Origin: Geodermatophilaceae bacterium
Lineage (GTDB): Bacteria; Actinomycetota; Actinomycetes; Mycobacteriales; Geodermatophilaceae
Assembly (NCBI GenBank): GCA_013814015.1
Contig: JACCQS010000463.1
Coordinates: forward strand, 1 to 8,892
Length of the DNA: 8,892 bases
Direction: 5' to 3'
The position numbers and the translations under genes were made by a program. The notes beneath the pieces are model-generated. The model did not search any database. It saw only the letters and a list, made by a program, of their open reading frames with translations, and had not been told where the DNA came from. Position 1 is the first letter of the stretch. Each line of letters starts with the position of its first letter. This document shows, piece by piece, positions 1 to 6,638 of this stretch.

Positions 1-446
1 GTTCAGCGGGGCTGCTTTCCTGGGCGCAGGTGGAAGAGCGGCTGATTTCGGCACTGCACTACTGGATGGCAACCGTCCGCGAGGACGGCACGCCGCATGT
101 CGTCCCCCGCTGGGGGGTGTGGCTGGATGGGCGATTCTTCTACGACGGCGCGCCCACCACCCGGCATGCCAGGAACCTCGCCGCAAATCCGGCGTGCTCG
201 CTGAACCTGGAAAGTGGGACCGAGACCGTGATCGTCGAGGGCAGGTCCGAGCCGACCAAGGCCCCTGTCGACGGGCTCGGTGCTCGGCTGTCCACCGGCT
301 TCCAGAAATATCACGATCTTGGCTATGCCCCCGCGCCGGAGTCCTGGGTCGATGGTGGCGGCCTGATGGTTCTGACGCCGGTCCGGGCGATGGCTTGGTT
401 CGCCTTTCCGAAGGATTGCACCCGATTTCGCTTTCGCGGCCGATGA
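1..446 (+). CDS. PPOX-superfamily (split β-barrel flavin/F420) oxidoreductase, 5'-partial
   Basis: This is the 3' part of a pyridoxamine 5'-phosphate oxidase-like protein, a small split β-barrel fold that binds FMN or F420 as a dimer. The frame (codons from base 3) is open to the left edge and reads SAGLLSWAQVEERLISALHYW. The GTG at 30 is therefore internal, because the 'W..VEERL..A..YW' helix normally precedes the first strand in this family. Visible family signatures are WMATVREDGTPHVVPRWGVW (about residues 21-40 of the fragment), the strand FFYDGAPTTRHARNLAANP typical of the cofactor-binding part, and the following VIVEGRSE strand. The C-terminal TRFRFRGR is a common ending for the family ('T+FRF'). 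Probably about 10-20 residues are missing at the N-terminus. The substrate is unknown; many actinobacterial members are F420-dependent reductases, so the PLP-salvage name should not be taken literally. It is convergent with hisH, with 17 nt between stops and no obvious hairpin terminator. Confidence 0.85.
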   Translation, partial: SAGLLSWAQVEERLISALHYWMATVREDGTPHVVPRWGVWLDGRFFYDGAPTTRHARNLAANPACSLNLESGTETVIVEGRSEPTKAPVDGLGARLSTGFQKYHDLGYAPAPESWVDGGGLMVLTPVRAMAWFAFPKDCTRFRFRGR

Positions 447-463
447 GGCACCGGTACGCGCGC

Positions 464-1102
464 TCAGAGTTGGCGCACCCAATTCTCGAGAAGGGTGGCC
501 CCTGCCTTTCCGGATTTTTCCGGGTGGAACTGGGTTGCTGACAGAGCGCCGTTCTCGACAGCGGCGACGAACCGCTCTCCGTGTTCGGCCCACGTCACCA
601 TGGGGGGCACAAAAGGGGCCGCCTCGTCCACCTTGAACCTGCGGGCCGCGTAGCTGTGTACGAAGTAGAACCGCTCCGCCGCGACGCTCTCGAACAGCCG
701 TGACCCCGGCGCTGCCACAACGGTGTTCCAGCCCATATGCGGCACTACCGGAGCGGTCAGTCGCTCGACGACTCCTGGCCACTGTTGACAGCCCATTGTT
801 TCCTTCGTGCCCTCCACCCCGCATTCGAAGAGCACCTGCATGCCGACGCAGATGCCGAGCACCGGCCGTCCTCCGGCCAGCCGGCGGTCGATGATCCGTG
901 GCCCGTCCACGGCAGCCAAGCCGCGCATGCACGATGCAAAAGCGCCGACACCCGGAACGACCAGACCGTCGCAAGCCAACGCCGCGACGCGGTCGGCGGT
1001 CACCGACACGGCGGCCCCGGCCCGCTCGAGTGCGCGCTCGGCAGAGCGCAGATTGCCGCTGCCGTAGTCGAGTATCACGACTCGAGGTCGCGGAGCAGCC
1101 AT
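464..1102 (-). CDS. hisH: Imidazole glycerol phosphate synthase subunit HisH (glutaminase)
   Basis: HisH hydrolyses glutamine and channels ammonia to HisF, which converts PRFAR to imidazole glycerol phosphate and AICAR. The 212-residue product is a class I glutamine amidotransferase of normal length. The N-terminal strand VVILDYGSGNLRS (8-20), the oxyanion region VVPGVGAF (48-55), the nucleophile elbow GICVGMQ with Cys85, PHMGWN (121-126), FVHSY (147-151) and the ATQFHPEKSG segment carrying His193 and Glu195 are all present, so the Cys-His-Glu triad is complete. I prefer the ATG at 1102, which has GGGGA about 10 nt upstream. An in-frame ATG at 1111 (three residues longer) has that GGGGA abutting it and is less likely. 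The gene is last of the visible his operon, 49 nt after hisB. Its obligate partner hisF is not in the window. Confidence 0.95.
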   Translation of the reverse strand: MAAPRPRVVILDYGSGNLRSAERALERAGAAVSVTADRVAALACDGLVVPGVGAFASCMRGLAAVDGPRIIDRRLAGGRPVLGICVGMQVLFECGVEGTKETMGCQQWPGVVERLTAPVVPHMGWNTVVAAPGSRLFESVAAERFYFVHSYAARRFKVDEAAPFVPPMVTWAEHGERFVAAVENGALSATQFHPEKSGKAGATLLENWVRQL

Positions 1103-1151
1103 CGTGGTCATTTCCCCATGGCGTGACGGCCGCCCGCTAGAACCCGGAAGG

Positions 1152-1748
1152 TCACAACCTGCCTTTGGTGCTGGGTACGCCGCCGATCCGCGGGTCGAGG
1201 GCCACGGCCATACGCAGTGCCCGGGCAAGGGCCTTGAACTGTCCTTCGACGATGTGGTGGGCATCGCGCCCGGCATGGAGTACCCGGATGTGCAACGTGA
1301 TCCGGGCGGCGAAAGCAAACGACTGGAGAACGTGCGCTGTCAGACTGGTCGGATAGTCCGGTCCGATCATCGACGTCATGTTCTCCGGCTCGACATGTAC
1401 GCAGTACGGCCGGCCGGAAAGATCCACTGCCGCTTGGACCAACACCTCGTCCATCGGCACGAGTGCGTCGCCGTAGCGCGTGATTCCCACCTTTTCACCC
1501 AGCGCCTGACCGAACGCCTGGCCCAGTGCGAGGGCCACATCCTCCACAGTGTGGTGCGCATCGATGTGCAGGTCACCCTCGGCATGGACGGAAAGGTCGA
1601 TGCCGCTGTGTTTGGCCAACGCAACGAGCATGTGGTCGAAGAACCCCACCCCGGTGACGACGTCGGCCCGCCCGGTTCCGTCGAGGTCGACCTCGACAAC
1701 CAGTTTCGTCTCCGACGTCGCCCGTTCGACGCGTGCTGTGCGACCCAT
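1152..1748 (-). CDS. hisB: Imidazoleglycerol-phosphate dehydratase
   Basis: HisB dehydrates imidazole glycerol phosphate to imidazole acetol phosphate, a Mn-dependent step of histidine synthesis in the cytoplasm. The protein has 198 residues, the usual length of the monofunctional enzyme; there is no fused histidinol-phosphatase domain as in enterobacteria. It shows the duplicated fold with its metal-binding motifs: FFDHML (36-41), DAHHTVED (63-70), and in the second half AHHIVEGQFKA (163-173). The C-terminus GGVPSTKGRL is the typical ending. The start is the ATG at 1748, preceded by an AGGGGA Shine-Dalgarno-like stretch about 11 nt upstream that overlaps the hisC stop codon. This indicates tight coupling with hisC, whose coding region ends 15 nt before the hisB start. 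All expected metal ligands are visible, so the enzyme should be active. Confidence 0.96.
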   Translation of the reverse strand: MGRTARVERATSETKLVVEVDLDGTGRADVVTGVGFFDHMLVALAKHSGIDLSVHAEGDLHIDAHHTVEDVALALGQAFGQALGEKVGITRYGDALVPMDEVLVQAAVDLSGRPYCVHVEPENMTSMIGPDYPTSLTAHVLQSFAFAARITLHIRVLHAGRDAHHIVEGQFKALARALRMAVALDPRIGGVPSTKGRL

Positions 1749-1763
1749 GCTGGTAATTGTCCC

Positions 1764-2858
1764 CTATTGCCGGCGACCGGCGGCATGTCCCGCCCGGACC
1801 GCCCGCAGGCCGGCCAACACAGCGTCGGTCTCAGCGGCTGTCCCGGCGGTGATCCGAAGATGACCGGGGATGCCGACATCTCGTACCAGGACGCCGTGAT
1901 CGAGCAACGCCTGCCAGGCTTGGCCAGCGTCGGGGAAGCCACCGGCCAGGATGAAGTTGGCATCACTGGGTACGGCGGTCAGACCGAACTCCGGAAGTCC
2001 TGCGACGATCCGCTCCCGCTCGGCACAGACCTGCTGAACGGTGGCCAGCAGCTGTGGGCCGTAGGACAGTGCGACCCGGGCCACCACCTGGGTGAGCGTG
2101 GACAGGTGATAGGGCAACCGGACCAGTTGCACAGCGTCGATCACCGCCGGATCTCCGGCGAGATAGCCCAGCCGCAGACCGGCCATCCCGAACGCCTTGG
2201 ACATCGTGCGGGTGACCACGAGTCTGTTCCGCCCTGGCAAGAGGCTGAGTGCGCTCGGCGTACCCGGTCGGGAGAACTCCGCGTAGGCCTCGTCGACGAT
2301 CACCATCCCCGGCGTCTGGGCGTACACCGCCTCGATCACCGCCAGGCTCACGGCGGTGCCGGTCGGATTGTTCGGCGACGTCACGAATACGACGTCGGGC
2401 CGTTGCTCCCGTACCGCCGCCGCCGCACGGTCGGGGTCGATGCCGAAGTCGGGTTCGCGCGGACCGTCACGCCATGACGTACCGGTGCTGAGGCTGATCA
2501 GCGGATGCATCGAGTACGAAGGGGTGAAGCCCAGGGCGCTGCGTCCGGCGCCGCCGAAGGCTTGTAACAGTTGCTGCAGGATCTCATTGGACCCGTTGGC
2601 TGCCCATATGTGGGCAGCGCTCAGGTCGTGCCCGAGGTAGCCGGCAAGATCGCTGCGCAGTTCGACGACGTCGCGGTCCGGATACCGGTTGAGTCCGGCG
2701 GCGACAGCGCCGACTGCGGCGGCTATCGCCTCGGACAGCCCGGCTGGCAGCGGCCAGCTGTTCTCGTTGGTGTTCAGACGTACGGGGACGTCGAGTTGCG
2801 GTGCACCGTATGCTGATCGACCTTGTAGCTCCGGACGGAGCGGCAGGGCGGGACTCAC
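1764..2858 (-). CDS. hisC: Histidinol-phosphate aminotransferase
   Basis: HisC is a PLP enzyme that transfers the amino group of glutamate to imidazole acetol phosphate, giving histidinol phosphate. The 364-residue protein starts at GTG 2858, which shares GTGA with the hisD stop, so translation is coupled to hisD. The reading frame continues upstream to 3086, but that part is antisense to nothing useful, overlaps hisD on the same strand and does not resemble the family. Fold type I aminotransferase motifs are in order: LNTNENSWPLP (28-38), NRYPD (57-61), AANGSNEIL (86-94), the SPNNPTG loop (161-167), VDEAY (188-192) with the PLP-ring Asp189, and TMSKAFGMAGLRLGYL (218-233), where Lys221 is the Schiff-base lysine. 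The substrate is assigned from the family signature and from the flanking hisD and hisB. Confidence 0.96.
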   Translation of the reverse strand: MSPALPLRPELQGRSAYGAPQLDVPVRLNTNENSWPLPAGLSEAIAAAVGAVAAGLNRYPDRDVVELRSDLAGYLGHDLSAAHIWAANGSNEILQQLLQAFGGAGRSALGFTPSYSMHPLISLSTGTSWRDGPREPDFGIDPDRAAAAVREQRPDVVFVTSPNNPTGTAVSLAVIEAVYAQTPGMVIVDEAYAEFSRPGTPSALSLLPGRNRLVVTRTMSKAFGMAGLRLGYLAGDPAVIDAVQLVRLPYHLSTLTQVVARVALSYGPQLLATVQQVCAERERIVAGLPEFGLTAVPSDANFILAGGFPDAGQAWQALLDHGVLVRDVGIPGHLRITAGTAAETDAVLAGLRAVRAGHAAGRRQ

Positions 2859-4156
2859 CGCTCCCGCTCGCGAACCGCGGCGGCGTGCGCCGGTAGATCC
2901 TCGGCATGAGCCAGGGCGTCGATGTATCCAGCCGCGTCGGCCAGTGCCCTCCGGTCGTAGTCCACAACGTGGATCCCCCGCAGAAACGACTGCACTGACA
3001 GCCCGGATGAGTGCCGGGCGCAACCACCGGTCGGTAGAACATGGTTGGACCCGGCGCAGTAGTCCCCCAGTGACACCGGCGACCACGGGCCGACGAAGAT
3101 CGCGCCGGCGTTGCGAACCCGCAGCGCGACGGCTCGCGGGTCACGGGTGTGGATCTCCAGGTGCTCGGCGGCGTAGGCATCGACTACCTGTAATCCCACG
3201 TCCAGGTCATCGACCAGCACGATCCCTGACTGAGCTCCGGTCAGTGCCGCGGTGATCCGTTGGACGTGCTTGGTGGCCGCGACGTACTCCGCCAGCGTCC
3301 CGACAACCTGGTCGGCCAGTTCGTCGCTGGTCGTGACCAGTACGGCACTGGCCAACGGGTCATGCTCGGCCTGGCTGATTAGATCCGCGGCCACGTGTCC
3401 GGCATCGGCACTGTCGTCAGCCAGGATCGCAACCTCGGTCGGCCCGGCCTCGGAGTCGATGCCGATCACCCCGCGAAGCAGCCGCTTGGCCGCCGTCGTG
3501 TAGATGTTCCCCGGGCCGGTGACCATGTCGACCGGCTCACACGTGCCTGCGCCATACGCGAGCGTCGCGATGGCCTGCGCCCCACCGACGGCGTACACCT
3601 CGCGAACGCCGAGCAGGGCGCAGGCGGCCAGCACACCTGGATCAGGCAGCCCGCCGTACTCCTTCTGCGGCGGGCTGGCCACTGCGATGGACTCGACGCC
3701 GGCGATCTGGGCTGGCACGACGTTCATCACGACGCTGGACAGCAGCGGCGCCAGTCCGCCCGGAACGTAGAGCCCGACCCGGCCAACCGCGATCCAGCGT
3801 TCAGTGACCGTGCCTCCGGGGACGATCTCGGTCGTGACGTCACGGCGCCGCTGATCAACGTGCACCCGGCCGACCCTTGCGATCATCTCGTCGAGCGCCG
3901 CGCGCAGCTCATCTGAACAGTCGGCCAGCGCCGCATCGAGAGCACGCGGCGCTACGGCGATAGACTCCAGGGCAACTCCGTCGAGCCGATGCGTGATCTC
4001 TCGTACGGCGTCCTCACCCCGGAGTCGGACGTCCTCGCAGATCGGTGCGACGACGGCCAGCGCAGCGTTGATGTCGATGTCGGCGCGCGGAAGCAGGCCG
4101 GCCAGTGCTCGGCGTGCGGGCATAGCAGCACCGCGCAGGTCCAGCCGGTTCAGCAT
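2855..4156 (-). CDS. hisD: Histidinol dehydrogenase
   Basis: HisD catalyses the last two steps of histidine synthesis, the NAD-dependent four-electron oxidation of L-histidinol to L-histidine. The product has 433 residues, the normal length. NAD and substrate-binding signatures are visible: GRVGLYVPGGLAPL (125-138), the VYAVGGAQAIATLAYG block (187-202), VTGPGNIY (212-219) and IDSEAGPTE (233-241). The zinc ligands correspond to Gln262 and His265 (SQAEHDP), Asp365 (SLGDYCAGSNHVLPT) and His424 near the C-terminus. The catalytic Glu331-His332 pair lies in AEHLEI. The start is the ATG at 4156, supported by a strong GGAAGGAG Shine-Dalgarno 8 nt upstream; the open frame further upstream runs antisense through the divergent gene and is a shadow. 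It is the first gene of the operon and overlaps hisC by GTGA. Confidence 0.97.
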   Translation of the reverse strand: MLNRLDLRGAAMPARRALAGLLPRADIDINAALAVVAPICEDVRLRGEDAVREITHRLDGVALESIAVAPRALDAALADCSDELRAALDEMIARVGRVHVDQRRRDVTTEIVPGGTVTERWIAVGRVGLYVPGGLAPLLSSVVMNVVPAQIAGVESIAVASPPQKEYGGLPDPGVLAACALLGVREVYAVGGAQAIATLAYGAGTCEPVDMVTGPGNIYTTAAKRLLRGVIGIDSEAGPTEVAILADDSADAGHVAADLISQAEHDPLASAVLVTTSDELADQVVGTLAEYVAATKHVQRITAALTGAQSGIVLVDDLDVGLQVVDAYAAEHLEIHTRDPRAVALRVRNAGAIFVGPWSPVSLGDYCAGSNHVLPTGGCARHSSGLSVQSFLRGIHVVDYDRRALADAAGYIDALAHAEDLPAHAAAVRERER

Positions 4157-4258
4157 TGGGCGAACTCCTTCCGACCTCGCGACGCCTGATCCCAGGGTAG
4201 TGAGCCTGGTGTCTCGGAGCCGGACTGGCGGCGCCGGTCTCGGCACTACGCTGGCTTC
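4157..4258. promoter_or_regulatory. Divergent intergenic promoter region between hisD and the LON-domain gene
   Basis: This 102-nt gap between two divergent starts must drive both the his operon (leftward) and the LON-domain gene (rightward). On the minus strand, TACCCT (4199-4194) fits the actinobacterial TAnnnT -10 and would give a leader of about 30 nt. No convincing -35 lies upstream of it. The hisD Shine-Dalgarno GGAAGGAG is at 4172-4165. On the plus strand, a separate -10 lies close to the GTG start (listed separately). I see no T-box, attenuator peptide rich in His codons, or operator palindrome, so no histidine-responsive element can be named. Confidence 0.55.
4247..4252 (+). promoter_or_regulatory. 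Candidate -10 element (TACGCT) for a leaderless transcript of the LON-domain gene
   Basis: TACGCT matches the TAnnnT form of actinobacterial -10 boxes and ends exactly 6 nt before the GTG at 4259. Transcription would therefore begin at or next to the start codon. There is no Shine-Dalgarno sequence in front of that GTG, which agrees with leaderless translation. The -35 is not recognisable, as is common for such promoters. This is an inference from spacing only. Confidence 0.45.
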
Positions 4259-4969
4259 GTGGAGCGAGCGAGTGCGAGAATCCCGCTCTTTCCCTTGGGA
4301 AGCCCGCTTTTTCCTGGCATGGTGCTGCCGCTGCATGTCTTCGAGGAACGGTATCGACTGCTGGTCGAGGATCTGCTGGCCCTTCCTGACGGTGCCAGCC
4401 GCCGCTTCGGGGTGGTGGCTATTCGGCAGGGCTGGGAGGTCGGCAGCGGCGCCTTCGGGAATTCCGAACCCGCCCTCTACGACGTAGGTTGTACCGCGAC
4501 CGTACGTGCGGTCAGTAGGCGCGGGAATGACCGATTCGACGTCGTGGCAGTCGGCACGGATCGCTTCAGAGTCTTGCAGATGCAGCGCGGTCTGGCGGCC
4601 TACCTGCAGGCAGACGTCGACTGGCTGCCGGGGCCGGACACCGATGCCGACACTGTGCCTGAGGCTGCCGCGTTCGCCGCTGTGGTCGGCCAGCTCTTCC
4701 TGCGCTACATCTCCCAAGTGGCAAGCCTGCATGGCACGAAGATCGAGCTCCCGGAACTTCCCGAAAGCCCTCGTGAGCTGTCCTACCTGGTGGCCGCGGG
4801 AGCGTTGCTCACAGCCGAGGATCGTCAGGCGCTGCTGGTCGAGGACCTGACGTCGGCACGATTGGCGGCACAGTCAGGTTTGCTGCGCCGTGAGCTGACG
4901 GTGCTGGCGAGCCTGCGCGCGGTCCCAGTTCCGTTGGTGCAGTTGGCTGTTCCGTCGAGTATGAATTGA
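4259..4969 (+). CDS. LON peptidase substrate-binding domain protein
   Basis: This is a 236-residue stand-alone relative of the N-terminal (substrate-binding) domain of Lon protease, without the AAA+ ATPase or the Ser-Lys peptidase domain. The opening ARIPLFPLGSPLFPG (6-20) followed by LPLHVFEERYRLL (23-35) is the diagnostic β-strand/loop of the family. FGVVAIRQGWEVG, the conserved CTATV strand and the GTDRFRV strand follow. The C-terminal half is helical (the segments around YLVAAGALLTAEDRQALL and LLRRELTVLASLRAVP). Such proteins sit next to hisD in several actinobacteria, but their function is not established; a role in protein quality control is only extrapolated from Lon. The GTG at 4259 is the family-consistent start, with no SD. 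The last 161 nt overlap the convergent DUF2567 gene. Confidence 0.88.
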   Translation: MERASARIPLFPLGSPLFPGMVLPLHVFEERYRLLVEDLLALPDGASRRFGVVAIRQGWEVGSGAFGNSEPALYDVGCTATVRAVSRRGNDRFDVVAVGTDRFRVLQMQRGLAAYLQADVDWLPGPDTDADTVPEAAAFAAVVGQLFLRYISQVASLHGTKIELPELPESPRELSYLVAAGALLTAEDRQALLVEDLTSARLAAQSGLLRRELTVLASLRAVPVPLVQLAVPSSMN

Positions 4970-5555
4970 AGTGTGCCGGCCCGGAGCGTCGCAGATCATC
5001 ACTGGATGCGAAGCACACCTGGATCATGTAGCTCAGCGCGGACAGGAACGCTCCGATGACAAGAACCGGGATTGCCCCCAACTGCAATGCCGGGGTCACG
5101 ATGGTCCCGATCTGAGCCGTTTGCGCCTCCGATGGTCCGGTTTCCAGGAGTTCCCCGGTCTGCCAGGCCACCATGGCCGCGACGACCATGCCCGTGGCCA
5201 AGCCGAGAACGATGCCAACGCCCCGGACTCGCAACAACCACCACACCAGGACCGCTGCCAGCACGCCGAGCAGTCCGGTGAGAATCAGAAGCCAGGTGTC
5301 AGCCCCGATCAGAGCCTCGGACTGAGGTTCGACAGCTCGAAAGCCACCTTCCACGACCTCGTACTCCCGCCGCGGTGCCAGGCTCAGCCAGAGCAGGCCG
5401 ACCGGGATACCGGCCGCGGCCAGGACGAGCACCAGCCAAAGCACTGTGCGGACTTCGTCGCTGGCGATCCGTAGTCCTGCATACCAAGGGGGCATGGCTA
5501 CCGGCGCGGCCTGGTGGTCGGGTGACCAAGCGGGCGGCGCAGCGGGGCCAAACAC
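4809..5555 (-). CDS. DUF2567-family four-helix membrane protein
   Basis: The 248-residue product looks like the actinobacterial DUF2567 family of small integral membrane proteins, whose function is unknown. Four hydrophobic segments are visible at about residues 38-59, 87-108, 112-131 and 157-179. The family features are the SLAPRREYEVVEGG linker after helix 1 and the LVWWLLRVRG segment at the end of helix 2. Residues 1-35 are a Pro/Ala-rich cytoplasmic-type N-terminus. Residues 185-248 form a hydrophilic tail rich in Pro, Ala, Ser and Thr, and about residues 196-248 are encoded antisense to the end of the LON-domain gene. The start is GTG 5555; an ATG at 5495 lacks a ribosome-binding site but would keep all four helices. 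It lies 47 nt after cvnD, so it may be read through from the conservon or from its own promoter. Confidence 0.8.
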   Translation of the reverse strand: MFGPAAPPAWSPDHQAAPVAMPPWYAGLRIASDEVRTVLWLVLVLAAAGIPVGLLWLSLAPRREYEVVEGGFRAVEPQSEALIGADTWLLILTGLLGVLAAVLVWWLLRVRGVGIVLGLATGMVVAAMVAWQTGELLETGPSEAQTAQIGTIVTPALQLGAIPVLVIGAFLSALSYMIQVCFASSDDLRRSGPAHFNSYSTEQPTAPTELGPRAGSPAPSAHGAANLTVPPIVPTSGPRPAAPDDPRL

Positions 5556-5562
5556 AGGGCAA

Positions 5563-5568
5563 ACCCTA
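5563..5568 (-). promoter_or_regulatory. Candidate -10 element (TAGGGT) for the DUF2567 gene
   Basis: In the 47-nt gap between cvnD and the DUF2567 gene, TAGGGT (minus strand, TAnnnT type) ends 7 nt before the GTG at 5555. A transcript starting there would be leaderless or nearly so. The same bases contain AGGG, which could alternatively act as a weak Shine-Dalgarno at about 8-9 nt spacing in a read-through transcript. No good -35 is seen. Confidence 0.3.
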
Positions 5569-5602
5569 CGTCGTTGGTGGATCTGCTCGCTGAAGGCGGG
5601 GG

Positions 5603-6298
5603 TCAGCCGGGGCTGGCCACCGGCTGTCTGCGCTGCCGCAGGACGTGCTCCACCAGTTCGATCAGCGTCTGCTTGACGGCTTCGCGTTTGCGAGCGTCGG
5701 TGAGCACGACCGGGACGTCGGGATCTATGGACAGCGCCTCACGTACGTCCTCGGCGCGGTGCCGGGCGACACCGTCAAAACAGTTCACGGCGACGACGTA
5801 GTTCAAGCCGCGGTCCTCGACGAAGTCCACCGCAGCGAAGCAGTCAGCCAGCCGCCGGGTGTCCACCAGGACAACCACTCCGATCGCGCCTCTCATCAAG
5901 TCGTCCCACATGAACCAGAAGCGATGCTGTCCCGGGGTTCCGAACAGGTAGAGGATCAGTTCCTCGCTCAGGGACACCCTGCCGAAGTCCATCGCAACGG
6001 TTGTCGTCCCTTTGTCCGGCGTGGAGCCGAGGTCGTCCATGCCGGCCGACGCCTCGGTCATCAGGGCCTCGGTCCGCAGCGGCGTAATTTCGGAGACGGC
6101 GCCGACGAAGGTCGTCTTTCCGACCCCGAAACCGCCGGCTACCACGATCTTCGCCGAGGATCGATTGGCCGGCCGCGGATCGGGGACTGTCGGCATAGCT
6201 GGCGCGGCGGGCGTCCGACCTTGCCGCGGCCAGACCGGCCCAGTCACAGAAGCCGCCGTCGGCTGGCCACGTGCGCCCTCATAGCTGGCGAAGTCCAC
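5603..6298 (-). CDS. cvnD: Conservon small GTPase CvnD
   Basis: This is an MglA/Rab-like small GTP-binding protein of the actinobacterial conservon type, thought to act downstream of the CvnA-CvnB-CvnC complex at the membrane. The 231-residue reading starts at GTG 6298 (V/MDFAS..., the usual beginning of CvnD), with AAGG 6 nt upstream. The longer frame to 6343 lies inside cvnC and is not family-like. Motifs are the Walker A GGFGVGKT (55-62), a Thr-rich switch I region KGTTTVAMDFGR (96-107), the G3-equivalent LFGTPGQ (118-124), where the usual Asp is Phe as in this family, LVDTRRLADCF (144-154) and G4 NCFD (172-175). A Pro/Ala-rich extension of about 45 residues precedes the G domain, which seems longer than in many relatives. 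It overlaps cvnC by 20 nt, implying coupled translation. It is very likely a functional GTP binder. Confidence 0.93.
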   Translation of the reverse strand: MDFASYEGARGQPTAASVTGPVWPRQGRTPAAPAMPTVPDPRPANRSSAKIVVAGGFGVGKTTFVGAVSEITPLRTEALMTEASAGMDDLGSTPDKGTTTVAMDFGRVSLSEELILYLFGTPGQHRFWFMWDDLMRGAIGVVVLVDTRRLADCFAAVDFVEDRGLNYVVAVNCFDGVARHRAEDVREALSIDPDVPVVLTDARKREAVKQTLIELVEHVLRQRRQPVASPG

Positions 6299-6638
6299 TG
6301 AGCACCTTCTCCAGCAACTCGACCTCGGGCTGGCCGGTGGCATCTCCGGCCGTGGTGTGTACGGTCACCAATCCGACCCTGGCCATGTCTCCCAACAGGA
6401 CCCGTGCCACGCCCAATGGCAGGGTCAACCTCGCGGCCACCTCTGCCACCGACTGAACCTGACGGCAGAGATCGGCAATCGGGCGATGCTCGGGGTTCAT
6501 CCGTGCGTCGTCGCTGACGACACCGTCGACGGTCGTGACCAGCGCTTCGATCGGCAAGTCGTAGTCCGATCGCGTCCGGCCGCGCGTCCGCGCGTACGGG
6601 CGGACGATCGGGGTCGAGTCGTCGGAGGGCAGTTCCAT
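6279..6638 (-). CDS. cvnC: Conservon DUF742 protein CvnC
   Basis: The 119-residue product belongs to DUF742, the third component of conservons. Its biochemical role is unclear; in studied conservons it interacts with the other Cvn components. The N-terminal VRPYARTRGRTRSDYDLPIEALVTT region (12-36) is the hallmark of the family. Residues about 50-94 (IADLC..., then VAEVAARLTLPLGVARVLLGDMARVGLV) resemble a winged-helix/HTH fold, which suggests an origin as a DNA-binding domain without proving DNA binding. I use ATG 6638. A TTG at 6641 would add one residue but has no better support. The ATG has no strong SD of its own; the good AGGAG upstream is 20 nt away and better placed for a short minicistron (see 6638-6664). 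The end overlaps cvnD by 20 nt. Confidence 0.92.
   Translation of the reverse strand: MELPSDDSTPIVRPYARTRGRTRSDYDLPIEALVTTVDGVVSDDARMNPEHRPIADLCRQVQSVAEVAARLTLPLGVARVLLGDMARVGLVTVHTTAGDATGQPEVELLEKVLSGLRQL

Noticed and set aside
447..463. Possible bidirectional terminator between the PPOX gene and hisH
   Set aside because: Only a 6-nt palindrome (ACCGGT) and short GC repeats are present; no stable stem-loop or T-run can be formed convincingly.
3..974. 323-codon minus-strand open frame across the PPOX gene and hisH
   Set aside because: It is out of frame with hisH and antisense to the PPOX gene. The translation is Arg-rich and has no motif.
1104..2477. 457-codon plus-strand open frame antisense to hisB and hisC
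   Set aside because: It lies opposite two clearly functional genes with full motifs. Its translation is Arg/Gly/His/Pro-rich without any recognisable fold and is a typical GC-rich antisense shadow.
4157..4258. His-codon attenuator, T-box or riboswitch upstream of hisD
   Set aside because: The gap is too short. It shows no run of His codons, no specifier/antiterminator structure and no terminator.
4157..4732. N-terminal extension of hisD through the divergent gene
   Set aside because: The extension is antisense to the LON-domain gene. HisD has a normal-length start at 4156 with a strong Shine-Dalgarno.
5603..6298. CvnD as a degenerate GTPase because the G3 Asp is missing (FGTPGQ instead of DxxG)
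   Set aside because: This substitution is normal for conservon GTPases. Walker A and the NxxD motif are intact.
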